DNA from: Tigriopus japonicus
Lineage: Eukaryota; Arthropoda; Copepoda; Harpacticoida; Harpacticidae
Assembly: GCA_010645155.1 (NCBI GenBank)
Contig: CM021321.1
Span: forward strand, 2,844,538 to 2,908,537
Direction of reading: 5' to 3'
DNA: 64,000 nt
The notes below the pieces were generated by a model. The model was not told the origin of the DNA, made no database searches, and saw only the letters and a program-made list of their open reading frames with translations. The translations under genes and the position numbers were made by a program. Below, piece after piece: positions 1 to 10,379 of this stretch. Each line of letters opens with the position of its first letter. The stretch's first letter is position 1.

Positions 1-1216
1 AATTAAAAATTAAAATAGTTGACCCAAAACATCAAGTCAGAGAGAATGAATGACTAGCCCGGAAGCCAAAGAAACTACATCTTTTTTTTGGCAATTCAAA
101 AGTCTGCAGGATCTCAAGATCCTCTTTCCTGATCCTCAAGCTCAGGAGGGGTGTGCAAAATCTTGATAAAATACTCGACCGATTACTATCGGAATGTCAG
201 GTGATTGAGAACGAGAGGAGGGAGACTGAGGCGCTGCAAGTCCAATCCTTGTCATAGAAAATGAAGGCTAGATTTCACACTTTGATCCAAGCCAGTTAAG
301 GTGTTTAGCTCCGGCTGAATATTGGATTGGACCTAGTTAAATACGCTTTTATGACCGTTCATCTGACATGCTTAGTCCGTTTTCAGTTCACTTTCCGCCG
401 GCATGCACTGGGGTGTGCGGGAGTGGGGAAAAATACGTGCTCGCAAAACACTCGCATTACATCCACACGTCAAAGAAAAAGCATGATCCACCACTTAAAA
501 CAATCAAAATCTCGTGTTTTCTTCTACGTTGTATTTTAAAAAAAGTCTTATTTAGTTTAAATTTCCTTTTCCAAATATCTATAACTTAAGTCCATCTTTG
601 GGTTGAGTTAGGTCGTTTTAGATTCATTTGTCTTGGATTACCGTGTGGTGAAATGAAACGGAACTCCTCATCAAATAGTCTTTAACTCGTGATTGAAACC
701 ATTTATGAGCCTCACTGTCAAAGGATATGATTAGCCAAGGAGTGACTCCCAACTTTTTTTCCCTTCAGAAATTTGGCTGCAATCGAAAATATCTAAAAGT
801 AAGAAAGGGAATGAAACCATATCCATCTCTAGAACTGTTGTCTGTCGCGTCTCTTTGAGCTTCATCCATTTTTTGTGAGATCAACGATTTCCGGTAAACT
901 TGATATTAATCACCCAACCTTGTCTTTGACTTGTTGAAGTTAATTTTTAAACTCCAAGGCCAAAATGGGCATTGACCTAAAAAATTACCGAAACAGTGCT
1001 TGGCTTGACAGTATAATATCTTGAAATTTTCTCGAATTAGCACAGGCATATCCTATTTAGATCCTGAAGAACCGTGGCATATTTGGCCGACCAACAAGAT
1101 TTTAAGATTTTGATATCTAATATATTGATGTATTTTTTCAGGTGCACGTGCTACGCACATTCTCTTGAGGTTCTGAATAACAAAAATAATTTTTCTCCAA
1201 GAAATAACGTAATAAA
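1..1216. other. intergenic, no gene seen
   Basis: AT-rich DNA downstream of the isomerase gene. Only short open frames without recognisable domains occur (the longest about 70 codons, two frames overlapping near 330-590). I see no repeat, RNA gene or conserved coding pattern here. Confidence 0.5.
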
Positions 1217-2203
1217 TTAAACGGGTTTAACGGCGTGTTCTTGGACGGATCCATCGGCCTGGCCGAAATAGGCCTTTTGAGCCATGTTGATGAACAATCC
1301 CGTCTCGACCACCCCGGGAATAGCTAAAATTTTTTGATTGACCAGGGACCATTTAACCTGATCCGATGTCTCGGGCCCATCAAACACTTTGGACTCGCGG
1401 AAATGCCAATCCAGGATGAAATTCGAGTTATCCGTCACCACGGGTCCGGCTTTGGCCTTGGCCATCCGCAGCTCCACTGAACCACCAAAATGCTCCTAAA
1501 AGGACTCAAATTACACGTTTCTTTACGTACTGTAGTCCAGTGGGTCTGACTCACCTCAATGATGGACTTGATGGGCACATAGGCCAAGGGCAGGACTTCA
1601 ATAGGAATGTAGGCCCAAGCCGTGCCTAGTCGAGAGGTCCGTTTCCGATAATCGGCAATCACCACGAACTCCTTAGAGAAGTAGGCCACGACCTTTTCCT
1701 GAGCCAAACAGCCTCCGCCGCCTTTAATGAGCGTGAGCTCTTCATCGGCCTCATCGCAGCCATCGATAGTCACGTCCAAACGACGACCTTCGTCCAACGA
1801 GCCCAAAGGCAAACCGTGTTTCATGATCAACTCTTTGGCCTAAACAGCAAGGGAGTCCAGTTCAATTGAACGATTTCCCTCTTGGGAGAGATAGGCTGAT
1901 CGTGCCGTATCCTACCTGGAATGAGGTGGGCACGTATTTGATGTGCGGTCCTAGGACGCCCTCTTGGGTTTTGGCGGCGATCCTTTCAACGCCGTAGACG
2001 ATGGTGGAGCCGCTGCCGATACCCACCATTTGCATGTCGGGTTGAACGTGCTGATCGATGGCCGCATACGCCGCATCCCGTTTGGCCCGTTCCACGAGGG
2101 TTAACGACGCCTCCGACATGTTGGAAAGGGATCGACGGAGATTTGGGTTCTGAGGGTCTAATCGAATCGATGGAAGATCTGATGAATGGACTTGGAGGAT
2201 CAT
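1217..2203 (-). CDS. RPIA: ribose-5-phosphate isomerase A (three exons)
   Basis: Interconverts ribose-5-phosphate and ribulose-5-phosphate in the non-oxidative pentose phosphate pathway (family knowledge). Exons on the minus strand are 2203-1916, 1839-1555 and 1495-1217, all phase 0, with introns of 76 and 59 nt bounded by GT-AG; 283 residues. Visible family motifs are GIGSGST (61-67, phosphate binding), DGCDE (122-126, matching the catalytic DGADE motif with Ala replaced by Cys), KGGGG (135-139), and a C-terminal block with KAGPVVTDN and [11 protein letters not shown] chose the ATG at 2203; a second in-frame ATG at 2119 (MSEAS, residue 29) aligns with the start of the conserved core and could be used instead. 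A GTAAGT donor at 2237-2232 suggests an upstream, mostly untranslated first exon around 2238-2500, but no phase-compatible acceptor is obvious. The next gene upstream, ZFYVE1, is on the same strand. Confidence 0.93.
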
Positions 2204-3586
2204 TGTCAATTTTGATCTTGATGGCTTAATTACTTACGAGGAGGTGGTCGAAGCGGTTCAATTGGATTGATCTCGTGGGGATAATGGTGAACGAGTGACG
2301 ATAATAATGACGATGGTGGTGGGAGTGAGGCGAGGTGGGTTCGGCGCCAATGACCGCGACCACGGGCCAACGAAATCAAGGCGCTGATGGAGCACGAACA
2401 AGGAGAGCGAAACCACATTCAATGGATGGATGGCTTGCTTGCTCGCTGACTGGCTTGGATGATGAATGAATGGACAAGGTCCGACTGACAATCGTTCGTT
2501 CGTTGGGCTCGGCGAGTTAGCGTCCTAACTGATGTGCAAATGACACGGATTCAGTACGTTTTCAGCAAGGTTTTCCTCTTTCGACAGATTGACCAATCGA
2601 AAGAAGCTTCGACTTAGACAATTTGCGCCCCGATGATCGAGAAGGCGGCCAGAGGTTTCCTCCAAGGACCACCCGACATTCATACGAAAGTGCTACATTG
2701 TATCAACTAAAACGAACATAAGCCTAAAATAATTCCTAATCCTCGTCCTAAATTTAAAAAAATAACACGCCAAGTCTCCGGTTGACAAAGACAATCGTGC
2801 GTTTACACATTTGGCCATTTTCTCATGGGTCTGGCTATTTCATGACAGATCTGCGGTCACGCTGAAGTGGCTTCAAATTTGAATTTCGCCGTGAAATTCA
2901 TTGGCTAGTTCTTTTCCACACGGTACCCTCGTGCTGTTTCGGGGGCATTTTATCTGTTCAAAAAGTTAAGGAGACGTTGTTGAAACTTATTGAATAATGT
3001 GCGGATATTTATCAGCAACTTAAAGATATGGTATGATAAGAGTTCGTTTCCCGACTATATTTTTTTGGTGCAGTGACTAAATCACTTTCAAATAACGCCT
3101 TTGCCCCGCTAAAAACTGTAAGTTTATCCATGCATATGTGGTTAATGTCCACTGGGAAAAAATGGACCAGCCCGATTGGTAGTCCTATTTGGACAACCAA
3201 GAGTTTGTTAATCAGGCATCGTTTTTGAGAAAAAAAAAGTTCAAATTTCACGGAACCTTAAGCATTTGTTCATACCAATCGAGTTGAAACGACGCCTAAT
3301 ACTTATATACTAGTAAATTTCGGACTTAATGAGCCTCAGCCCAAACGACAAAAGGCCGCAAAGATGCAAGTGGGTTGTTTCCACTTTAACAGTATATATA
3401 TTCTTCTTCTTCGTTTTCAAATTGACTCGTTATTGACTTATGAATATGGTAAGAAATGCGAAATGTCGGCCAAAGCAAGGGCCCAGATTCACCAAACTCC
3501 TGCAGTAAGAGATGGCTTGGTTCGTTCCTCCGTGGTCATGATCATGGTAGCAATCGCTTCGCACTCGCAAGGGGTCTCCTCTCCGG
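2204..3586. other. isomerase 5' region and intergenic spacer
   Basis: The first ~300 bases hold a possible 5' exon of the isomerase ending at a GTAAGT donor (minus strand, 2238). Its frame reads Arg/Ser/Pro-rich and does not join cleanly to the known exons. The remainder to 3586 is AT-rich spacer with no recognisable gene. Confidence 0.4.
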
Positions 3587-6042
3587 TCACACGCAAGTAT
3601 CGCACACTCTGACAGGTTGATCCCATCCCCTCGAGGGCACGGGTTTCTTCGTCTTGGAGCAGCTTTCGCACACACCATGACCGCACTGACGACAATGGTG
3701 AATGCTCAAAAGGCGTCCGTCGAATGTGGTTCGACACACCACACACTCCTCAATCTCGTCATCCGGCACCCAATACTCGGGTCGGGCCGAGTCCTTCATC
3801 ACATGGATCGGGTATTGGAATATCGAGGCGAATGTCGAGATGGACCCGACAACTTTCTCACCCATTCGACGGGTTTGAATGGCACTACTCGTGTCGGCCA
3901 TGTGACGACCCCCTGACGACGATGAAGATGACCCTCGGGTCGTCGAGGACTGATAGTTTGTGTAACATTGCCGACACGAGCGAACCGGTTCGGGCCAACC
4001 TTTTTCGGGCACGGGCCTTTGAAAGTCGCTACAAGCGTCGCAAAAACCCTCTCCGCACGCTCGACAGTGATGAATGGGTGAATTGGGCGTGAACTTGTAG
4101 CGACAGCCGTGACAGTAGACAATGATGGAGTTGGGCGTCCAATACGGCGGGTTCACCTGGTTGGCCACCCAATCCGCCGCGGACTTTTTGGGGACGGCCG
4201 TGATCTGACTGACCATTTCGCCGATTTGAGAGACTCCGTCCAACATTCGACGAGCTGCGTTATGTGTGCCTATATCAAAGTGTGTGTGTGTGTTCCATTA
4301 GCTCTGTCATGTCAATGCTTGGACATGGTTTTGTTGAGTCAACTTACCTTGCAAGGTTCGGGTGCCGGGCCACATATGGGAAACCTCGGTGTGAACCACG
4401 GCTTTGGACTCGGGTGTGTCGTTGCCGTACCAATGCTGTCTGGAACGGTAAATCACGCCACATCTTGAGCACTCGAGAACGTCGCCGGACCAAGCGTATG
4501 AGGCCAAGGCGCTGAATGAGCCTTCTTCAGAGGCTGCCGCTTTCGGCACCACGATCTCGCGACGACCATCCTCGAAACATCTGCAATAGAGTGGGTGTCT
4601 TCAAATTGAGGGATCGGGGATCATCGAATCGTGGAGTCATTATCAAGAGGACTCACCTGCGACACAAGTAGAGCTTATTGTTCCTGCTTTTGACGTAGGA
4701 GCAATTCTCGGGTGAAAAGTGTTCATCCTTATGGTTGATGGCCTTGGAACATCGTTGCTCGCAACAAGAGCATTTGGAGGTACACGTGAAGTACTCATCC
4801 GGAAATGAGCGATAATTGGTCGAAACTAGGTCATTGCGGAACTTCTCGTTCAGCACCTACGACAATAGTGGATTCGTTATAAACTTCACCCTGAGACAAA
4901 TCTTGTCTCAATTAGAGCTCTAGTCTCAATGATGTTTGTACCTGAATGGTCCGGAATATGAGGTCGATGGTACGAGGTGATCGGATCGACGTATCGGCCA
5001 CATGGGTGGCAATGAGCTCGGATAATCGGCCATAGACAGACGAGTTTCCGGAATCGCCCTCAGGATCGTGGCAGTGACCGAAGTAGATCAATCGACTGAA
5101 AGCCGCAACATCCTGGTTTTGAGCCGCAACGCGTCGGCGTATTTGATCTTCGGGCGTGACCCCCGCCTCGGTCGCTCTTAACGGAGCCGTGTGTCGCGTC
5201 TCGTGAAATATAATCACCACGGGCCCCAAACGACCAATGGCTTGGGACACCCGTTTGAGTTCGGCCGAGAAATGCTCCGTGTACGCTTGAGAGGCATCGC
5301 CCAAAAAGTGGAACAAATCGTTGTGCAGGCGCTCAGCCTTGGTTTTATAAATCACGATATCGGACACGGCCAACACCTTCAAGAGAAGTCGCGTCCGCCG
5401 ATGGGCGTGGCCGCCGGCGCCCAAAAAGCCTTCCGTGTCCAAAACGAGCACGTTCTGACAAGGCTGAAGGGCCGCACTCACGCCCAAAGTGCCGACGTGT
5501 TGATCGTTAGAGGTGGGAAAGATCTCTTGGCCTTCGAAGAACACCCGATTCAAGGCGAAGGACTTGCCTTCGCCGGAATTGCCCACGATGGACACGACCT
5601 TGGCCTTTTTCTCGGGGTGACAGCCCAATTTGGCGGCCAAGGCCTCGGGCGAATCCACGCTCAATTCTTCGTTATCCTTGAGGAGCGTGAAACTCCACGG
5701 CTGTTCATCGGGCGCGTGCAAATTCAAGGTTTGCAATTCGCTAGTCAACACATCGGGCAACCCGCCGCCAAGGCCGTTCGACGATTGCATCATCAGGCTG
5801 GCACTAGTTTGGCACTGAGCGCGATCGGCCGTGGAGCCAGCCCGGCCATTGGCCATCAAACTCATCGAGGATCTCGACGACGGGTGCTTGGGGGTCTTCT
5901 CACCGAGATCTCGGTCTTGATCGCTGTCGTCGTCGTCGTCTTGGGAACAATCTAGAATGGCCCCTTCCAATGAGGCCATGAGCGCCCCTTGGGCGTCTTG
6001 GCCATTAGGCGGAATCGAAATCGAAGGCTGCGAAGTCGACAT
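3587..6042 (-). CDS. ZFYVE1: ZFYVE1/DFCP1-like double FYVE-domain protein
   Basis: DFCP1 binds PI3P on ER-derived omegasomes and lipid-droplet contacts and has an N-terminal NTPase domain (family knowledge). Exons on the minus strand are 6042-4942, 4856-4657, 4580-4348 and 4254-3587; phases 0, 2 and 1 all close, giving 733 residues (human about 777). An acidic Asp-rich stretch near 35-45 is followed by a P-loop GNSGEGKS (154-161) and a Walker-B-like DTEG (202-205), then LLLKVLA and RLHNDLFHFLGDAS, all typical of this family. A cysteine-rich middle region (YFTCTSKCSCCEQ; WSGDVLECSRCGVIYRSRQ) leads to two tandem FYVE fingers, about 547-609 and 670-732. Each has the WxPxxxxxxC start and an HHCR(A/Q)CG signature; the basic position before HHCR is Ile in both, and the protein ends four residues after the last CxxC. 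Introns are short (67-93 nt). Orthology is strong because the full domain order is preserved. Confidence 0.93.
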
Positions 6043-6815
6043 CGGGAGGAGACTTTCCTTCTTTCCGTCTGGCCGTTGTCTATTATCTATTCGTCTACAA
6101 TCTTGAGAGAGGGAAGGAAGTAAGCGGCTTTGTACGACGGGCCGCCGAACGGTTGGACGTCAATCAGACATGGGCGGCGTGAATACCGCGGGTCGATGGA
6201 TGGTGGATGGCCTGCCTTTTTTTCTACCTCGTCTGGGTTTTGGAATGACTTGTTTTCCTTTGTTGATGACCAAGTGAAAAACGTCAGCTGGCTACTGTTT
6301 CTTCAATCAGGGTGATGGCTATGAGAGCGAATTTTCTGGCAAATAAAACGTGCCTTTTTAGGCCGAGAAATGGCGAATAATCACGTCCAAAATAGCAAAT
6401 AAGCAAATAAATGGCAAATAGACACGACAAATTACCACAAATAAAGCAAAGCTGGCCACTAAATTGGAGAAATGAGCGTAAAATTTACAAGTTGACAGGA
6501 CGTGGTTTTTAAATGTCACTCGCAACTGTGTCAACTGTTCTTGATGGAAGTATTTCTTTCTGGTGACATTATGCAAGGACTCAACGAAGGATATATTACA
6601 GAATACCACTTAAGGCCGAGTTACAACAATAAAAATTCAACGGAACATTTACTGCTTTGAAATAACCTCTCATTTTAGAACAATGCCAGGCCTTAAGCTG
6701 TATTTCTGTAATTCGTCCTGAGAAATTAAGATGTCCTTGCATTGTGTTATGTTTTAGCGATATAATGTTGTGAAAATTATTTTAACTGTCCATATTTTAT
6801 TGTCAAGACTGTCAA
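6043..6815. other. 5' flank of ZFYVE1 and spacer
   Basis: The proximal 5' flank and UTR of the minus-strand ZFYVE1 gene occupy the first ~100 bases. From about 6340 to 6620 the sequence is rich in GCAAATAA and GGCAAATA motifs, resembling interiors of the GGGACGG-ended repeats at 56.6 and 59.2 kb, but no ends are clear. No gene is seen. Confidence 0.35.
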
Positions 6816-7912
6816 TAGGGTTTCCTGGATTGATCCGAATTTCGGAAATTCAGATTAAGGTTTAATTTATTCAACAAGATTAATCTGAATTAATCCACTA
6901 AAATGGATTAATTTTAAAACAATAGATGAACCAATGAATGCCGAAATGTTTGGTGATAATGAGTTTATTGTAAATATCTTTAGCAAGCAATGTTGGTGCC
7001 AAAGTAGATTGACGAAATTTTAAGATGAAAAGCAGAAATCAGACGGATATTATTTCGCCTTTTTAAGTTTCAAGTTTTGTGAAACATGCCAAGATTTGCG
7101 ACAAATCTTGACTTCAGAAATCCCCTTTGTTTGAAAGCATAGTCTATCTTTTTTACCAGTTATCCATTTTTTACGAAAGATTCACAAAGATTTGCCATTG
7201 CACCAAACAAGTAAAATTACCAAAATTTCAGGCAAAATTAACATAGGAGTTTGAAACGATACACAAAATCATGAAATTGTGGACTAAAATGAAAATAATG
7301 GTAGATTGTGAACGCAAAAAAAGACACTCCAACCCATCATGCACCATAAAAAGAGGCAAATTAAACAGAGTCATTGGGAAAATTATGTATATTCCATTGA
7401 CAAATGGGTGCAAAAAATTCAGAATGACACCAAAGACATAGATTTCGAAAATCTATTCATTCATTCAAGACTTCCAGATTCATAAGAGACTTTTCATGCT
7501 CTAATATTTCATGCTTAGAGATTCAAGAAAAATCCTGCAGAAAGCAGGAATTGAACATTGCAAACTAAACTCCTGTTGCATAGCCTTAACTTGTCTTTGA
7601 TTTTCTGTACATTTCACATCCTGAGTCAAGATCCCACTATTCATTATCATGAATTTATCATTCCAAGATAAGTTCTTAAAAGTTACTCTTAATATAATGT
7701 ACCTATGCTTGCTTCATGGGCCTTTTAGAATCTTCAATTTCAAGCTTTTTTGGACTGAAATTTTGTAGATTGGTCAGAAAAAAACACAATAAAACGCAAA
7801 AAAAACAAAACATTTTTCTTATTTTGTTCGATTAATCCGTCCGACACAACGAATTAATCCACTTCCAATGGATGAATCGATTAATCCGTTAATCCAAGGA
7901 AGCCCTACCGTA
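6816..7912. mobile_element. ~1.1 kb TIR element, hAT-like candidate (non-autonomous)
   Basis: The left end starts TAGGGTTTCCTGGATT and the right end, read on the minus strand, contains TAGGGCTTCCTTGGATTAA, so the two ends are imperfect inverted repeats rich in GGATTAAT. The flanks carry ACTGTCAA (6808-6815) and ATTGTCAA (7913-7920), an 8-bp match with one difference as expected of an hAT target duplication. The interior is AT-rich with no transposase. The right end has an extra TACGG outside the repeat, so the exact boundary is uncertain. Confidence 0.5.
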
Positions 7913-8099
7913 ATTGTCAATAATTTGTGTTCACGCCTCTGTATTTTTGTGCAAAAACGTCCTTTCTTATGTTTTGCTCAAAAAGACAATTTTTGCATTG
8001 ATTTATTTTTTGACCCAAAAAATTTTTCATTGCCCAAACCAGGCAATTTTCGCATTCATTTTCCCAATATCGCAAAAAAATTCGATTTTTAAGCTTTTA

Positions 8100-9690
8100 A
8101 ATTGGATGGAGTCACCAATCATCTTCATCCATAAGAAGGGGCCCAAGGACATTCCAAACAATCATCGGATCATTGCCTTGGAAAACTCCTTCTTGAAGAT
8201 GTTGTCCACCCTCTTAGCTGCCCGCTTCTCCGGATTTGCCGGGGAAAGGAATCTCCTTCCCAAGTTCCAATTCGGATTCCGGAGAAGCCGCTCAACCACC
8301 TCGGCAGCCACTCTCCTCTACGAAATTGTGCAATCAAACATCAGTGCAAAGAGGAGAGTTTACGGATGCTTTGTCGATTTCTCCAAAGCATTCGACAGGG
8401 TGGACCGAACGCGGTTATTCCTCAAACTACAACTATGGGGAATTCCGCGTTCAATATGTGTCCTGCTGGCCAACATCTATGCAGGACTCAAATGCTCCAT
8501 TCGTTCTGGTGAGGACCTATCCCCCTGCTACTTCACATCAATCGGCATCCCGCAGGGGGATCCACTATCGCCAATTCTCTTAAATCTTTATGTATCCGAC
8601 CTGCCCAAAGCTCTTACTCACCAAGGCCCCACCATAAACCACAATAGAATACAATATTTGCAATATGCAGACGACCTGGTTCTCTTGGCTGATTCAGCCG
8701 TGGAATTGCAAAATGCCATCAATGCTCTCCAGGGTTATTGCCAAGAGAAAGGCCTTCAAGTCAACACCATCAAGACAAAGGCCATGGTTTTCCATAAAGG
8801 TCGTCTGCCTCCCACCTCATTCCACATCAACAATAGTCCGATTGAAATCGTGAAGTTTTTCAACTATGTCGGTTTCACCTTCACTACTCAACTCTCCTTC
8901 TCCAAGCATCTCAACCTTGCAATAACCAAGGCTAGGGCCAGGATCGGATACATCTACAATAGACTTCCAATCAAGAACCTCCCTCTTCCAATAGTCCTTC
9001 AACTCTTCTGGACCTACCTCACCCCCATCTTCCTCTACGGCCTGCACCTCTGGCTTCCCAACTCCGCCCAATCCGCCCTCAAATCCGCCGATGCCACCTT
9101 CACCAAATTCCTCAAACGATACTTCTGCGTGCCCCAATATGCCAATAATGCATGGATGCATTTCCTATGCGAAACCGTGCCCTTCACCATCGGGCTGGCA
9201 AGGTTAGTGTCCAACAGTGTTAGGAACCTGTCCTTTCCGGAGGCAATGTCTGGACACATGCTGTCCTTCCCGGTCAAGGACTTGACAACACCTTATTGTC
9301 CTTGGCCTGACATCCCTTCGGAATATTGGCGGTCACGCACCTTCGTCCGGCTTCCTGCTCAACTCCATCAAAGACGGGAACTGACGAAGGACCTGTTCAA
9401 TCTGACCCGCCCTCTCTACTGCAATAACCAAGTTTCATCATCTACCTCTACCCAACTGCATCTGTACTGTCTGTCAATCCCCGCTTCATTTCTTCCATGT
9501 GCACTGAAACGCATTCTAGTCAACTCAACTGTGATATCACAATTTTACTCATCTATTTATACGTTTTAACCATTGACATTGTGTGACCATACATGTATAT
9601 TTTATTTTATTTTATACTTCTGTTGTGACCTACCTGACATGACCAAGAGTCGCAATAAACATTTTTATCATTAAATTCTCTACAATTAGT
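8100..9690 (+). mobile_element. 5'-truncated non-LTR retrotransposon with reverse transcriptase
   Basis: An open frame with RT homology runs from about 8104 to 9569; the upstream part of the frame back to 7914 is AT-rich and does not look like RT. Visible blocks are KKGPKDIPNNHRIIAL, FQFGFRRSRST, FVDFSKAFDRVDR, IPQGDPLSPILLNLYVSDLP and the catalytic LQYADD (YADD at 8664-8675), then the thumb with TKFLKRYFCVPQYANNA. No endonuclease domain is present, consistent with 5' truncation. The C-terminal zinc knuckle CICTVCQ...H is readable only in another frame near 9457-9500, so a frameshift breaks the last part. The 3' end has the AGTCGCAATAAAC tail motif at about 9649-9661, shared with the copies at 10.86 kb and 16.13 kb, followed by a TATCATTA-like tail. 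Confidence 0.88.
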
Positions 9691-10379
9691 TTCATTGATG
9701 CTCCGCTGTGCTGCTTGCACCCTTTTTAAAATAAAGTACTCATTGAATGAGACAAATTTAAAATTTGGAATGTCAAAACTGCAGCCGTCCAAGAAAAAAA
9801 AAATAAAGCCTGGCTCCATTTGGTAATAGAAGAACATATTTCAACTTCTTCAGCATTATATCATTATTTCGCAAGTAAAGTCTTCAAAACTTATTCATTC
9901 CTGACCATTGACAAGACGTGTTTGCTGAAACTCAAAACTGGGGTCGCTTTCATTCACTTTGTCATCAACTTGATCATCAGTGTCATGGTCGCTATCACTA
10001 TCATTGCCAACATCATCATTAGAGCAAGGATAAAAAGTAAAAAAAGTAAAGCAATATATATTTTTTCTTTTATTGCCCCTTTTCATTGAAACTTTTTTCA
10101 ATTATTTTTTTAATTTACTTTTTTTAACCACATTTGTATCTCACTGCAATTTTTTGAATAAATATTCAGCAAGTGCTTCCATATTTTGCGCTTTCACGTA
10201 AATCTGCCGCTTTTGGGGGTCCGGTGTACGCGCTTCTTGAGCCCTTTGCGTCTTGTGCTTTTCAAGTGCAAGAATAATAACGAAAACTTATATGTTTAAC
10301 CTCTGAAATCTCCTTCACCTCTAATTTTAACGGCGTTAAATCAAACCATACAAACATTTTCTTATAGCTTTTTGCAAAC
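9691..10379. other. intergenic, no gene seen
   Basis: AT-rich sequence between retroelement copies. An 89-codon plus-strand frame (9820-10089) and its acidic opposite-strand counterpart have no recognisable homology and are probably chance. Confidence 0.4.

Noticed and set aside
2230..2418. Coding first exon of the isomerase reading MWFRSPCSC
   Set aside because: The donor phase does not match any acceptor I can see before the conserved exon, and human RPIA does not share this sequence. It may be 5' UTR.
5191..5955. 254-codon plus-strand open frame
   Set aside because: Exactly antisense to the ZFYVE1 NTPase exon and without recognisable domains.
8817..9161. 114-codon Gly/Glu-rich minus-strand frame
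   Set aside because: Antisense to the reverse transcriptase frame; a composition artefact.
9820..10089. 89-codon frame with hydrophobic segments as a small membrane protein
   Set aside because: No start context, conservation or neighbours support it; the region is low-complexity ATC repeats.
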